The notes under the pieces: generated by a model
What the model was told of the DNA's origin: nothing
The model's input: only the letters and a program-made list of their open reading frames with translations
Database searches by the model: none
Source: Spirochaeta sp.
GTDB taxonomy: Bacteria > Spirochaetota > Spirochaetia > DSM-2461
Reading direction: 5' to 3'
Length of the DNA stretch: 5,240 nucleotides
Assembly: GCA_030635565.1 (NCBI GenBank)
Contig: DAOVYP010000192.1
Span: forward strand, 1 to 5,240
Program-made: the position numbers and the translations under genes
Part shown: positions 1 through 5,240 of the stretch, one piece after another
Numbering within the stretch: the stretch's first letter is position 1
How the letters are laid out: each line of letters starts with the position of its first letter

Positions 1-1326
1 CAGCCTTAATTCCACGGTTTCGGCTTTAGGCGAGAAAGATACGGCGTTGTCCAACAGATTCAGAACGGCCTGTGCCAACCTGTCGGGGTCGGCAAGCGCG
101 TAAATCGGATCATCATGTTCTGTTTCGTCGATGAAGTCGATACCGACGCCGGTTTTCCGGTGATATGGATATCCGGAAACAAGGTTGGAAAGGATTGTAC
201 CGACATCCACCATGTCATGTTCACCCCGGTTCAGGCGTACGTCAACACTGATCAGTTCACGAAGATCGTCCAGCAGTCGCTGGATCCGCCGGCCTTCCCG
301 GTCGATTACTTCGAGGAAGCGCCGGGTTTCACCGGTGGCGGTCTGTTCGGCCAGCTCGGAAGCGCTCAGGATTCCTGACACGGGGTTTTTCATTTCATGA
401 ACCAGATCCGCCATGAAATCCTCCATATGATCGGTCCGCTGCTGCAGGCGGGATGATAATCTGTATAACGCCCTTGAGAGATCGGCTACTTCATCCCGGC
501 CTGAGAGGGGGTTGAACCCGGCCTGGAGCTTCCCTCTTTCGTCCAGAATGCTCTCGGCCTGATCCCGCAGCCGGCCGACGGGAACAGTCACGGTTCTGGC
601 CAGCAGAATGGACAGGATAACCGCTGCTCCGACGCTGAACAGGAAAATGGTGGCAATATCAAGACGGAGCTGGTACAGGTCGGAAAGGATGGCGAATGTG
701 GATCGGGATACCAGCACGGCTCCCACAACTTCATCTTCCCGGAAAACCGGGATGGCTGAATAGAGTGTGACGGATTTCTGACCCCGGGAGATTCGGGTGG
801 CGGCGCCGTAGCGGCCCATCAGTGCCGAACGTATTTCCGGACCATCCAGGATGTCCCGGCCGCTGTAGTATTCGGCATCTCCGGTGGGGGTTTCCGGAGG
901 TCTTATGAATCCCGAGATGGTTTTAAAGGTTCGTGTCGGCAGGGCGCCGATCCGGTAGATGACATTCTCCTCGGGATAGCTGGGTTCAGGGGTTGATGTC
1001 CGGGAGTCATCGACGCTGGAGATGATGTTCGTGTCTTCGACATCCTCCTCCGGGCGGGCGGAGTCGGCAAGAAGCATCCCCTTGTTGTTCACCACCCTGA
1101 GGCGGGCATCGGTTCTTGCCCCGAGTCGGCCGAGTATGGCATCGGCTTCTTCCTGCAGATCGTGTCCTGTCAATGCCGAGGCCAGAAGCCGGCCCTGCTG
1201 TACCATGGCCCGTTCCTGACTCTCAAGCAGCTGAATTTCATAAGTTCCGAGGAAGAGTATGGCGCCGATGGGAAATACGGCCAGCAGGAGATTGAATATG
1301 AGCAGTCGGGCGGTGAGTCCTCTCAA
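1..1326 (-). CDS. ChvG-like membrane sensor histidine kinase (partial, C-terminus beyond window)
   Basis: I translated the minus strand from a TTG at 1326 and it stays open for 442 codons to the window edge. The order of parts is: TM helix (about residues 7-28), extracytoplasmic sensor region (about 29-221), second TM helix (about 222-243), HAMP linker (about 244-297), HisKA dimerisation domain with H-box FMADLVHEMKNP (phosphoacceptor His310), and the start of the HATPase domain with N-box NLLDN (Asn423, Asn427). The G boxes lie outside the window. The N-terminal pattern LTARLLIFNLLLAVFPIGAI, the sensor end (VTLYSAIPVF, then VVGAVLVS) and the H-box surroundings resemble the ChvG/ExoS kinases of alphaproteobacteria, which sense envelope or acid stress. 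The TTG is chosen because it overlaps the regulator stop as TTGA, has GAGG 8 nt upstream, and starts where the family starts. It should autophosphorylate and pass phosphate to the neighbouring regulator. General class is certain; ChvG subfamily is likely; the stimulus is unknown. Confidence 0.93.
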   Translation of the reverse strand, partial: MRGLTARLLIFNLLLAVFPIGAILFLGTYEIQLLESQERAMVQQGRLLASALTGHDLQEEADAILGRLGARTDARLRVVNNKGMLLADSARPEEDVEDTNIISSVDDSRTSTPEPSYPEENVIYRIGALPTRTFKTISGFIRPPETPTGDAEYYSGRDILDGPEIRSALMGRYGAATRISRGQKSVTLYSAIPVFREDEVVGAVLVSRSTFAILSDLYQLRLDIATIFLFSVGAAVILSILLARTVTVPVGRLRDQAESILDERGKLQAGFNPLSGRDEVADLSRALYRLSSRLQQRTDHMEDFMADLVHEMKNPVSGILSASELAEQTATGETRRFLEVIDREGRRIQRLLDDLRELISVDVRLNRGEHDMVDVGTILSNLVSGYPYHRKTGVGIDFIDETEHDDPIYALADPDRLAQAVLNLLDNAVSFSPKAETVELRL

Positions 1327-2009
1327 TCTTCGATCCTCAGACGGTATCCAAGGCCGTAGATGGTTTCCAGGATATTTTTCGGAGCGCCGGCCACCTCGAG
1401 TTTACGCCGTATCCTCTTGATGTGGCTGTCCACCGCGCGTTCGTTGATGAACTTGTCTTCAGGGAATGCGGAACTGTAGAGTGCCGATCGTGTTCGAACG
1501 GTTCCCGGAGACCTTGCCAACTCCGACAGGAGTCTGTATTCGCTCAGGGTGAAGACCAGTGCTTCGTCGTTCCATGAGGCCTTGTAGCTGTCGGGATCCA
1601 GTTTGAGGGGGCCGACGTCGATAGGCGGTTCTCCCTGGCCTATGCCGTCGGCACGCCGGAGAACAGCCTTGATACGGGCCAGTAACTCCCGAACGCTGAA
1701 TGGCTTTCCGATATAATCGTCACCTCCGGTTTCCAGACCCAGGACACGGTCGAGCTCCTCGTCTCTGGAGGAAAGGAATATCACCGGTGTCCGTGTATCG
1801 TTACGGCGCAGTAATCGGCAGAATTCAATTCCGTCCATCCTGGGCATCAGGATGTCCAGCAGGTAAAGATCGGGTGAATCATCCTGACGGGCTTCCCAGG
1901 CAGCCTGACCGTTGGGGTAAACGGAAACCCGGTATCCTTCCTTATTCAGGGCGTAGCTGAGATTTTCCCGCAGGGCGGCTTCATCATCCACGATGGCAAT
2001 ATGCTTCAT
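1323..2009 (-). CDS. ChvI-like OmpR-family response regulator
   Basis: This is a 228-residue DNA-binding response regulator. The receiver domain (about 1-120) shows the acidic pair Asp8-Asp9, phosphoacceptor Asp52 in LLDILMPRMDG, Ser80 in the usual Thr/Ser position (VIFLSSRDEE) and Lys102 in GKPF. A short linker leads to an OmpR-type winged helix (about 130-226), with recognition-helix pattern RAVDSHIKRIRRKL and wing motif ETIYGLGYRLR. The stretch FLSSRDEELDRVLGLETGGD and the DSHIKRIRRKL signature look closer to ChvI than to PhoB or CreB. The reading frame is open upstream to an ATG at 2141, but the extra 44 residues have no receiver character, so the start is placed at 2009, where MKHIAIVDDE begins the first beta strand. 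No Shine-Dalgarno precedes this ATG; an extended -10 box lies 7 nt upstream. Its stop overlaps the kinase start, so the two are one operon. It likely regulates the divergent creD-like gene, which is inference. Confidence 0.95.
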   Translation of the reverse strand: MKHIAIVDDEAALRENLSYALNKEGYRVSVYPNGQAAWEARQDDSPDLYLLDILMPRMDGIEFCRLLRRNDTRTPVIFLSSRDEELDRVLGLETGGDDYIGKPFSVRELLARIKAVLRRADGIGQGEPPIDVGPLKLDPDSYKASWNDEALVFTLSEYRLLSELARSPGTVRTRSALYSSAFPEDKFINERAVDSHIKRIRRKLEVAGAPKNILETIYGLGYRLRIED

Positions 2010-2016
2010 GAAGACT

Positions 2017-2025
2017 ATTTTAACA
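2017..2025 (-). promoter_or_regulatory. Extended -10 promoter element for the regulator-kinase operon
   Basis: Read on the minus strand this is TGTTAAAAT, which fits the extended -10 form TGnTATAAT with one mismatch in the hexamer. No good -35 hexamer lies 16-18 bp upstream (CGGATC at 17 bp). The predicted transcription start falls about 6-7 bp downstream, essentially at the regulator ATG (2009), so the message may be leaderless. This is a pattern-based prediction only. Confidence 0.4.
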
Positions 2026-2050
2026 TGTCGGCCCGATACGATCCGGTTCT

Positions 2051-2064
2051 GCCGTTTGAACGGC
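2051..2064. promoter_or_regulatory. Inverted repeat GCCGTT-N2-AACGGC, candidate operator
   Basis: GCCGTTTGAACGGC has perfect 6-bp arms around a 2-bp centre. It sits in the divergent intergenic region, centred about 48 bp upstream of the predicted regulator transcription start and about 100 bp upstream of the creD ATG. That position suits an activator or autoregulator site serving one or both directions. The symmetric form differs from the tandem half-sites usual for OmpR-family regulators, so the binding protein is uncertain. I see no TTCAC repeat of the enterobacterial cre tag in this intergenic region. Confidence 0.35.
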
Positions 2065-2142
2065 GTCAATTCGCCCCTTTTTCGCCGGAATCCAGCCTCC
2101 GCTGCGCCTGAAGAGGGGAGTAGGCTGTATTCGTACAACAAC

Positions 2143-2147
2143 GGAGG
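2143..2147 (+). promoter_or_regulatory. Shine-Dalgarno site of the creD-like gene
   Basis: GGAGG lies 9 nt before the ATG at 2157. It fixes the start of the creD-like gene and contrasts with the regulator and the MFS transporter, which have no such site. Confidence 0.75.
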
Positions 2148-2156
2148 TTCCAGATT

Positions 2157-3587
2157 ATGTTGAATATCATCCGGCGGCCCGGCCTGCGGTCAACTTTGAA
2201 AGCCGTCATTGTGACGGTAATGCTTCTGCTGATGCTGATTCCACTATCGATGATCCGCTCACAGGTGTATGAGCGTGAAGTCAGAGCCGATGAGGCGGCC
2301 CGGGATATCATCGGCGGCGCCGGAGGCTCCCTGGAAATGGTGGGTCCCCTGCTCGTTCTGCCGTATGAAGTGGAGGTGTCTGAAGAGCTTGATGGTAAAT
2401 TACGACGTTATACACGGAGGGGCGAGGTGTCGCTCCTGCCCGAGTATGTGAGTGTAAACGGGGTTCTTGATGTCGAGTACCGGTTCCGGGGTATTTACAG
2501 AGTACCGGTTTACACCGTTCATCTTGAAGCCGACGGCGGATTTATCATCCCCGGTCCGGAAGTTTTTCCCGATGCCGCGGTTCCCCTGACCAATGAGTAC
2601 CGGCTTGTAGTCGGGATCGCCGACATGAGGGGTATCCGCGAGGTGACACCCCTGTTGTGGAACGGGATTCCCGTTGAGTTCGGGCCGGACGCCGGCCATC
2701 CGTCTCTGGGCATGGGTATCGGTGCCGGTCTCCCGGAGTTTCCTGCTGCGGGCTCGGCTGTGGATTTCTCCTGGTCGATGGAAGTGAGCGGCGGTGGATC
2801 GGTGTCGGTAGCCCCCCTCGGACGGGATTCGAAACTGCAGCTGTCGGGGAACTGGGCATCTCCTTCGTTCCAGGGGGCCATGCTCCCCGATGAGAGAGAG
2901 CTGGACGACGAGGGCTTCACGGCCCGTTGGCGCATTCCTGAAGTGAGCCGCCCCATCAGGCCATTCTGGGACAACGGCGCTGCTGTGGATTTGAGCGCCC
3001 ATGCCTTGAGAGTGGAGCTGCTGGAGCCGGTGGGGGCCTATACCCGGACGGAGCGTTCGGTTAAATACGGCGCCTTGTTTCTCCTCATTCCCTTTGTGGT
3101 GTTTTTTCTGTTCGAAACTCTCGGAGGGCTCAGGGTGCATCCGGTGCAGTACCTTCTGGCCGGAGCTGCCGATGTCCTGTTCTATCTCCTGCTGCTGGCG
3201 CTGTCGGAGCATATCGGATTCAACATCGCTTACATTCTGGCGGCAGCTGCGGTGATGCTGCTCATCTCGTTTTATGCCCGGAGCATCACCGGAGGACGAA
3301 GTAAAGCACTGGCGATGCCCGTTGTGCTGACCGGTGCGTACTTCTGGCTCTGGGTCACACTTCAATCCGAGGATTACGCCTTGCTCATCGGCTCTGCCGG
3401 TTTGTTCCTGATTGTCGCCCTGGTGATGATTCTGACCCGGAAAGTGGATTGGTACGGCGCCGAAAATGTCGAATCAACCGAGGTTTCAGACCCTATGAAT
3501 TCTGGCTCCGAAGGGGATGAGGGAGAGCCTGGCGAGCTTGATATGCTGCTTCCCGAAGGGGATTCCGATGAGGGTGATGGTGAATAA
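2157..3587 (+). CDS. creD: CreD-family inner-membrane protein
   Basis: This 476-residue protein has the CreD (Cet) family layout: one N-terminal TM helix (about 14-34), a large extracytoplasmic domain (about 35-300), then five TM helices (about 302-323, 333-351, 355-375, 384-402, 408-427). Diagnostic motifs are RSVKYGALFL (300-309), FFLFETLGGLRVHPVQYLL (316-334), ALSEHIGFNIAY (348-359), SEDYALLIGS (404-413) and LTRKVDWY (426-433). The biochemical role of CreD is not established; in Escherichia coli it belongs to the CreBC regulon, and in several bacteria it affects envelope integrity or beta-lactam response. Here it diverges from a ChvG/ChvI-like system that probably controls it. Start: ATG with GGAGG 9 nt upstream. 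Oddity: the family core ends near residue 433, but this protein runs 43 residues further as an acidic Gly/Asp/Glu tail, and residues 444-476 are encoded antisense to the end of the convergent yccF gene. Family assignment is firm; function is not. Confidence 0.95.
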   Translation: MLNIIRRPGLRSTLKAVIVTVMLLLMLIPLSMIRSQVYEREVRADEAARDIIGGAGGSLEMVGPLLVLPYEVEVSEELDGKLRRYTRRGEVSLLPEYVSVNGVLDVEYRFRGIYRVPVYTVHLEADGGFIIPGPEVFPDAAVPLTNEYRLVVGIADMRGIREVTPLLWNGIPVEFGPDAGHPSLGMGIGAGLPEFPAAGSAVDFSWSMEVSGGGSVSVAPLGRDSKLQLSGNWASPSFQGAMLPDERELDDEGFTARWRIPEVSRPIRPFWDNGAAVDLSAHALRVELLEPVGAYTRTERSVKYGALFLLIPFVVFFLFETLGGLRVHPVQYLLAGAADVLFYLLLLALSEHIGFNIAYILAAAAVMLLISFYARSITGGRSKALAMPVVLTGAYFWLWVTLQSEDYALLIGSAGLFLIVALVMILTRKVDWYGAENVESTEVSDPMNSGSEGDEGEPGELDMLLPEGDSDEGDGE

Positions 3588-3854
3588 CAGGGCGAGGATG
3601 ACATGATATACAGCCAGTTCCCACCCGAAGAGCATAATCCAGATGATGTTGCCGACGGCTCCACCGACTCCGAATTCGCCGATTTCGACTTCCGTGCCGA
3701 AGGGCCGGAGGGTGAATCCCGCCAGTTTGATGGCCTGGAGGCCGAAGGGGATTCCAATTATAGTGATACACATGAAAATGCCGGCGACGGTCCAGAGCAC
3801 GGCGCTTATGAGGCCTCCGAAAATAAGCCATAGCAGGTTTCCGATGAATCTCAT
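3486..3854 (-). CDS. yccF: YccF-domain (DUF307) inner-membrane protein
   Basis: This is a 122-residue, very hydrophobic protein of the YccF family, whose function is unknown. It is built of two repeats that align without gaps over 48 residues each (about 6-53 and 69-116). Each begins with an N-I/L-hydrophobic helix pattern (NLLWLIFGG and NIIWIMLFGW) and ends with the hallmark IGIPFG-x-Q-x-IKLA-x-x-x-L-x-PFG. Four membrane segments are plausible. I chose the ATG at 3854 because MRFIGNLLWLIFGG matches the usual family N-terminus and GGAGG lies 4 nt upstream. An in-frame ATG at 3866 with AGGA 5 nt before it would add MGGI and cannot be excluded. The gene converges on creD and shares its last 102 bp with it; because the protein ends at a normal family C-terminus (PFGARIHRV), the overlap arises from creD running long. 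It diverges from the MFS gene. Confidence 0.93.
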   Translation of the reverse strand: MRFIGNLLWLIFGGLISAVLWTVAGIFMCITIIGIPFGLQAIKLAGFTLRPFGTEVEIGEFGVGGAVGNIIWIMLFGWELAVYHVILALLFTITLIGIPFGKQHIKLARLSLIPFGARIHRV

Positions 3855-3897
3855 GATTCCTCCCATGCCGGTCCTGTTACCCGGTATTAATAAAGAG

Positions 3898-3903
3898 ATT
3901 GTA
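3898..3903 (-). promoter_or_regulatory. Possible -10 box for yccF
   Basis: On the minus strand this reads TACAAT, one mismatch from TATAAT, about 44 bp before the yccF start. That would leave a leader of roughly 36 nt containing the ribosome-binding site. No convincing -35 hexamer is present at 16-18 bp, and an overlapping TATTAA a little downstream is an alternative, so this is weak. Confidence 0.22.
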
Positions 3904-3949
3904 CATGAATTCAGATGAAAAACGACATACTGACCTTGATGGAATCCTG

Positions 3950-3955
3950 TATCAT
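3950..3955 (+). promoter_or_regulatory. Possible -10 box for the MFS transporter gene
   Basis: TATCAT differs from TATAAT at one position and ends 9 nt before the ATG at 3965. The implied transcription start is at or next to the ATG, suggesting a leaderless transcript; no Shine-Dalgarno sequence is seen near this start (the nearest GGA is about 21 nt away). The -35 region at 17 bp spacing (ATACTG) is poor. Confidence 0.3.
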
Positions 3956-3964
3956 ATGTAAATC

Positions 3965-5155
3965 ATGAACAGAAAAGAATCATCTCTGCCGATCACAATT
4001 GTCCTTTACGTCCTTCTTTTTGTATTTGGAATGTCCTACACCATGATAGGACCGCTGATGCCGGAGCTTCTCCGGCGTTACGGTTTGAAGCTGGCGGAGG
4101 GTGGTACCATCGTCAGTATTCAGAGTATCTCCGGTCTGGTTGCAGTTATCTTCTGCGGCCTCTTCGGTGACAGGCTGAACAAAAAGAAATTCATCGCTCT
4201 TGGAATCGGACTGTTCGTGATTTCCCTGCTGGGAGTCGGCACTGCCCCACCTTTCGGTCTGCTGATGGCCATTTTTTTCGTGTTCGGTATCGGTACCCGG
4301 ACCTTTGATACCCTGTCCAATGCCCTTATATCCGATATCCACGGTGAGAAACGTTCCCTGTTTCTGAATCTTCTCCATACCTTTTTTGGTTTAGGAGCCT
4401 TTCTCGGGCCTCTTTTCGTCTTCTACCTGACTGACAGAGAGGTGAGCTGGAATAAAACATTCCTGTATCTGGGCTTCATGGCTATTGTGATATTGGTCTC
4501 CTACCTTGCCGTTCTGCTGATGGGGGGTAAAAAAAGCGACGGCAGCGAAATGAAAGCTCCGGGTGGAAGCGTCGGTCTCGCTTCACTCTTCACTCATCCC
4601 CGGATGTGGATACTCGGAATTATAATTTTCATTCACATGGGCGTACAGATTGTGCTGAACACCTGGATGCCCCTGTTTGCAGCTGCCTCGACGGATTCCG
4701 GTGCTTTCATGTCCAGTTTCGCTCTTTCCGCCTTCTGGATCGGTATCATCCTGTCCCGAAGTCTGGTTTCCAGGCTGTCTGTGCGCTTCGGGGAAATATT
4801 CATGATACGCTGGGGCGGCCTGTTATCCCTGATGGTATTCATACCCGCCCTATTCCTTGGTGATGCCATGATTCTCACCATCGGTTCCGGGGTTATGGGA
4901 TTGTTCATCGGTTTCACTATTCCTTATCTCATGTCCATCGGATTCGGATGGTATCCCGACAAGTCAGCAGCGGTGACGTCGATGCTTCTTATTTTCGGGT
5001 ATTTCTCTGTAGCGGGGTATCCCTGGATTTCCGGACTGCTGGGCGACCGTTTCGGCCTGATTGCCGCCATGGCCCTGGTGGTTGTCAGCCAGCTTGTTCT
5101 CTTTGGTGTGACCTGGTTTCTGCCCGGCAATGAGTCAGTTAATACGTCAATTTGA
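3965..5155 (+). CDS. Major facilitator superfamily transporter, 12 TM, substrate unknown
   Basis: This 396-residue polytopic protein has the MFS two-bundle form: about six helices in residues 9-186, a short charged cytoplasmic loop (about 187-204, GGKKSDGSEMKAPG), and about six more in 213-388. A motif-A-like sequence lies between helices 2 and 3 (GLFGDRLNKKKF, 65-76), and a weaker counterpart GLLGDRFG (357-364) appears near the start of the penultimate helix. The segment SNALISDIHGEKRSLFLNLL followed by HTFFGLGAFLGPL (118-150) recalls the FucP-like/FHS group, where an Asn-rich helix 4 and a GxGAxxGP helix 5 are typical, so a sugar or small organic solute is a guess. Secondary transport across the inner membrane, probably proton-coupled, is inferred from the superfamily. 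The start is the only one that preserves TM1; it lacks a Shine-Dalgarno site. No neighbouring catabolic gene hints at a substrate. Family confident, subgroup tentative. Confidence 0.93.
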   Translation: MNRKESSLPITIVLYVLLFVFGMSYTMIGPLMPELLRRYGLKLAEGGTIVSIQSISGLVAVIFCGLFGDRLNKKKFIALGIGLFVISLLGVGTAPPFGLLMAIFFVFGIGTRTFDTLSNALISDIHGEKRSLFLNLLHTFFGLGAFLGPLFVFYLTDREVSWNKTFLYLGFMAIVILVSYLAVLLMGGKKSDGSEMKAPGGSVGLASLFTHPRMWILGIIIFIHMGVQIVLNTWMPLFAAASTDSGAFMSSFALSAFWIGIILSRSLVSRLSVRFGEIFMIRWGGLLSLMVFIPALFLGDAMILTIGSGVMGLFIGFTIPYLMSIGFGWYPDKSAAVTSMLLIFGYFSVAGYPWISGLLGDRFGLIAAMALVVVSQLVLFGVTWFLPGNESVNTSI

Positions 5156-5240
5156 TGAAGATGAACGATTTTGATTCTGCAGGATGTACCGAGAATACGA
5201 ATAAAGTTTCTGATTTCCAACAGTTTTTTTGAATCATATA

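Noticed and set aside
2062..2082. GGCG-N6-CGCC followed by CCTTTTT, resembling a terminator in the divergent intergenic region
   Set aside because: The stem is only 4 bp, and no plus-strand transcript is expected to enter from upstream; it overlaps the more convincing GCCGTT/AACGGC palindrome.
2010..2141. N-terminal extension of the response regulator to an ATG at 2141
   Set aside because: The added 44 residues carry no receiver features, reach almost to the creD start, and would occupy the whole divergent promoter region; the receiver fold begins cleanly at the ATG at 2009.
2010..2156. Search for a cre-tag (TTCAC direct repeat) upstream of creD
   Set aside because: Neither TTCAC nor GTGAA occurs in the intergenic region, so CreB-type control is not supported. 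No clear -35/-10 pair for creD could be chosen either.
2400..3365. Minus-strand open frame of 321 codons opposite creD
   Set aside because: Its translation is rich in Gln, His, Arg and Pro without domain patterns, and it lies wholly antisense to a clear CreD-family gene.
5160..5230. Possible terminator after the MFS gene, with T7 at 5224-5230
   Set aside because: No stable GC-rich stem directly precedes the T run; the only pairing seen (ATTCT with AGAAT) is 5 bp and distant from it.
5155..5232. 25-codon open frame overlapping the MFS stop as TGATG (MKMNDFDSAGC...)
   Set aside because: Very short, polar, no recognisable features and no ribosome site of its own; a chance frame is the simplest reading, though coupling to the MFS gene cannot be excluded.

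Overview
The window looks like ordinary chromosomal sequence from a Gram-negative (diderm) bacterium of moderate GC content, by eye in the mid-50s percent. The diderm call rests on a sensor kinase with a large extracytoplasmic domain and on a CreD-type inner-membrane protein. The lineage cannot be fixed from this sequence. A free-living spirochaete or a proteobacterium would both fit, and I hold either only weakly. No mobile element, CRISPR array, tRNA or rRNA is visible.

Layout. From 1 to 2009 the minus strand carries a two-component system: a ChvI-like OmpR-family response regulator (1323-2009), then a ChvG-like membrane histidine kinase whose TTG start overlaps the regulator's stop. The kinase runs off the left edge after 442 codons, inside its ATPase domain. 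Diverging from the regulator across a 147-bp intergenic region (2010-2156) is a creD-family gene (2157-3587, plus strand). It converges on, and overlaps by 102 bp, a small minus-strand gene for a YccF-family membrane protein (3486-3854). A 110-bp divergent gap (3855-3964) separates this from a 12-helix MFS transporter (3965-5155, plus strand). The last 85 bp contain no convincing gene or terminator.

How the genes may work together. The kinase/regulator pair resembles the alphaproteobacterial ChvG/ChvI envelope and acid-stress system, while the divergent target-like gene resembles creD, which in enterobacteria is controlled by CreC/CreB. The shared intergenic region holds a perfect 6-bp-arm inverted repeat (2051-2064) and an extended -10 box for the regulator. 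A reasonable inference is that the regulator controls itself and creD, making a small envelope-stress module. YccF is also a membrane protein, but it has its own orientation, and the MFS transporter has no evident link.

Most notable points: a ChvGI-type system paired with creD; an acidic CreD C-terminal tail encoded antisense to the end of yccF in exact codon-on-codon register; and two genes (the regulator and the transporter) whose starts lack a Shine-Dalgarno sequence and sit just behind -10-like boxes, suggesting leaderless transcripts. I see no clearly new system.
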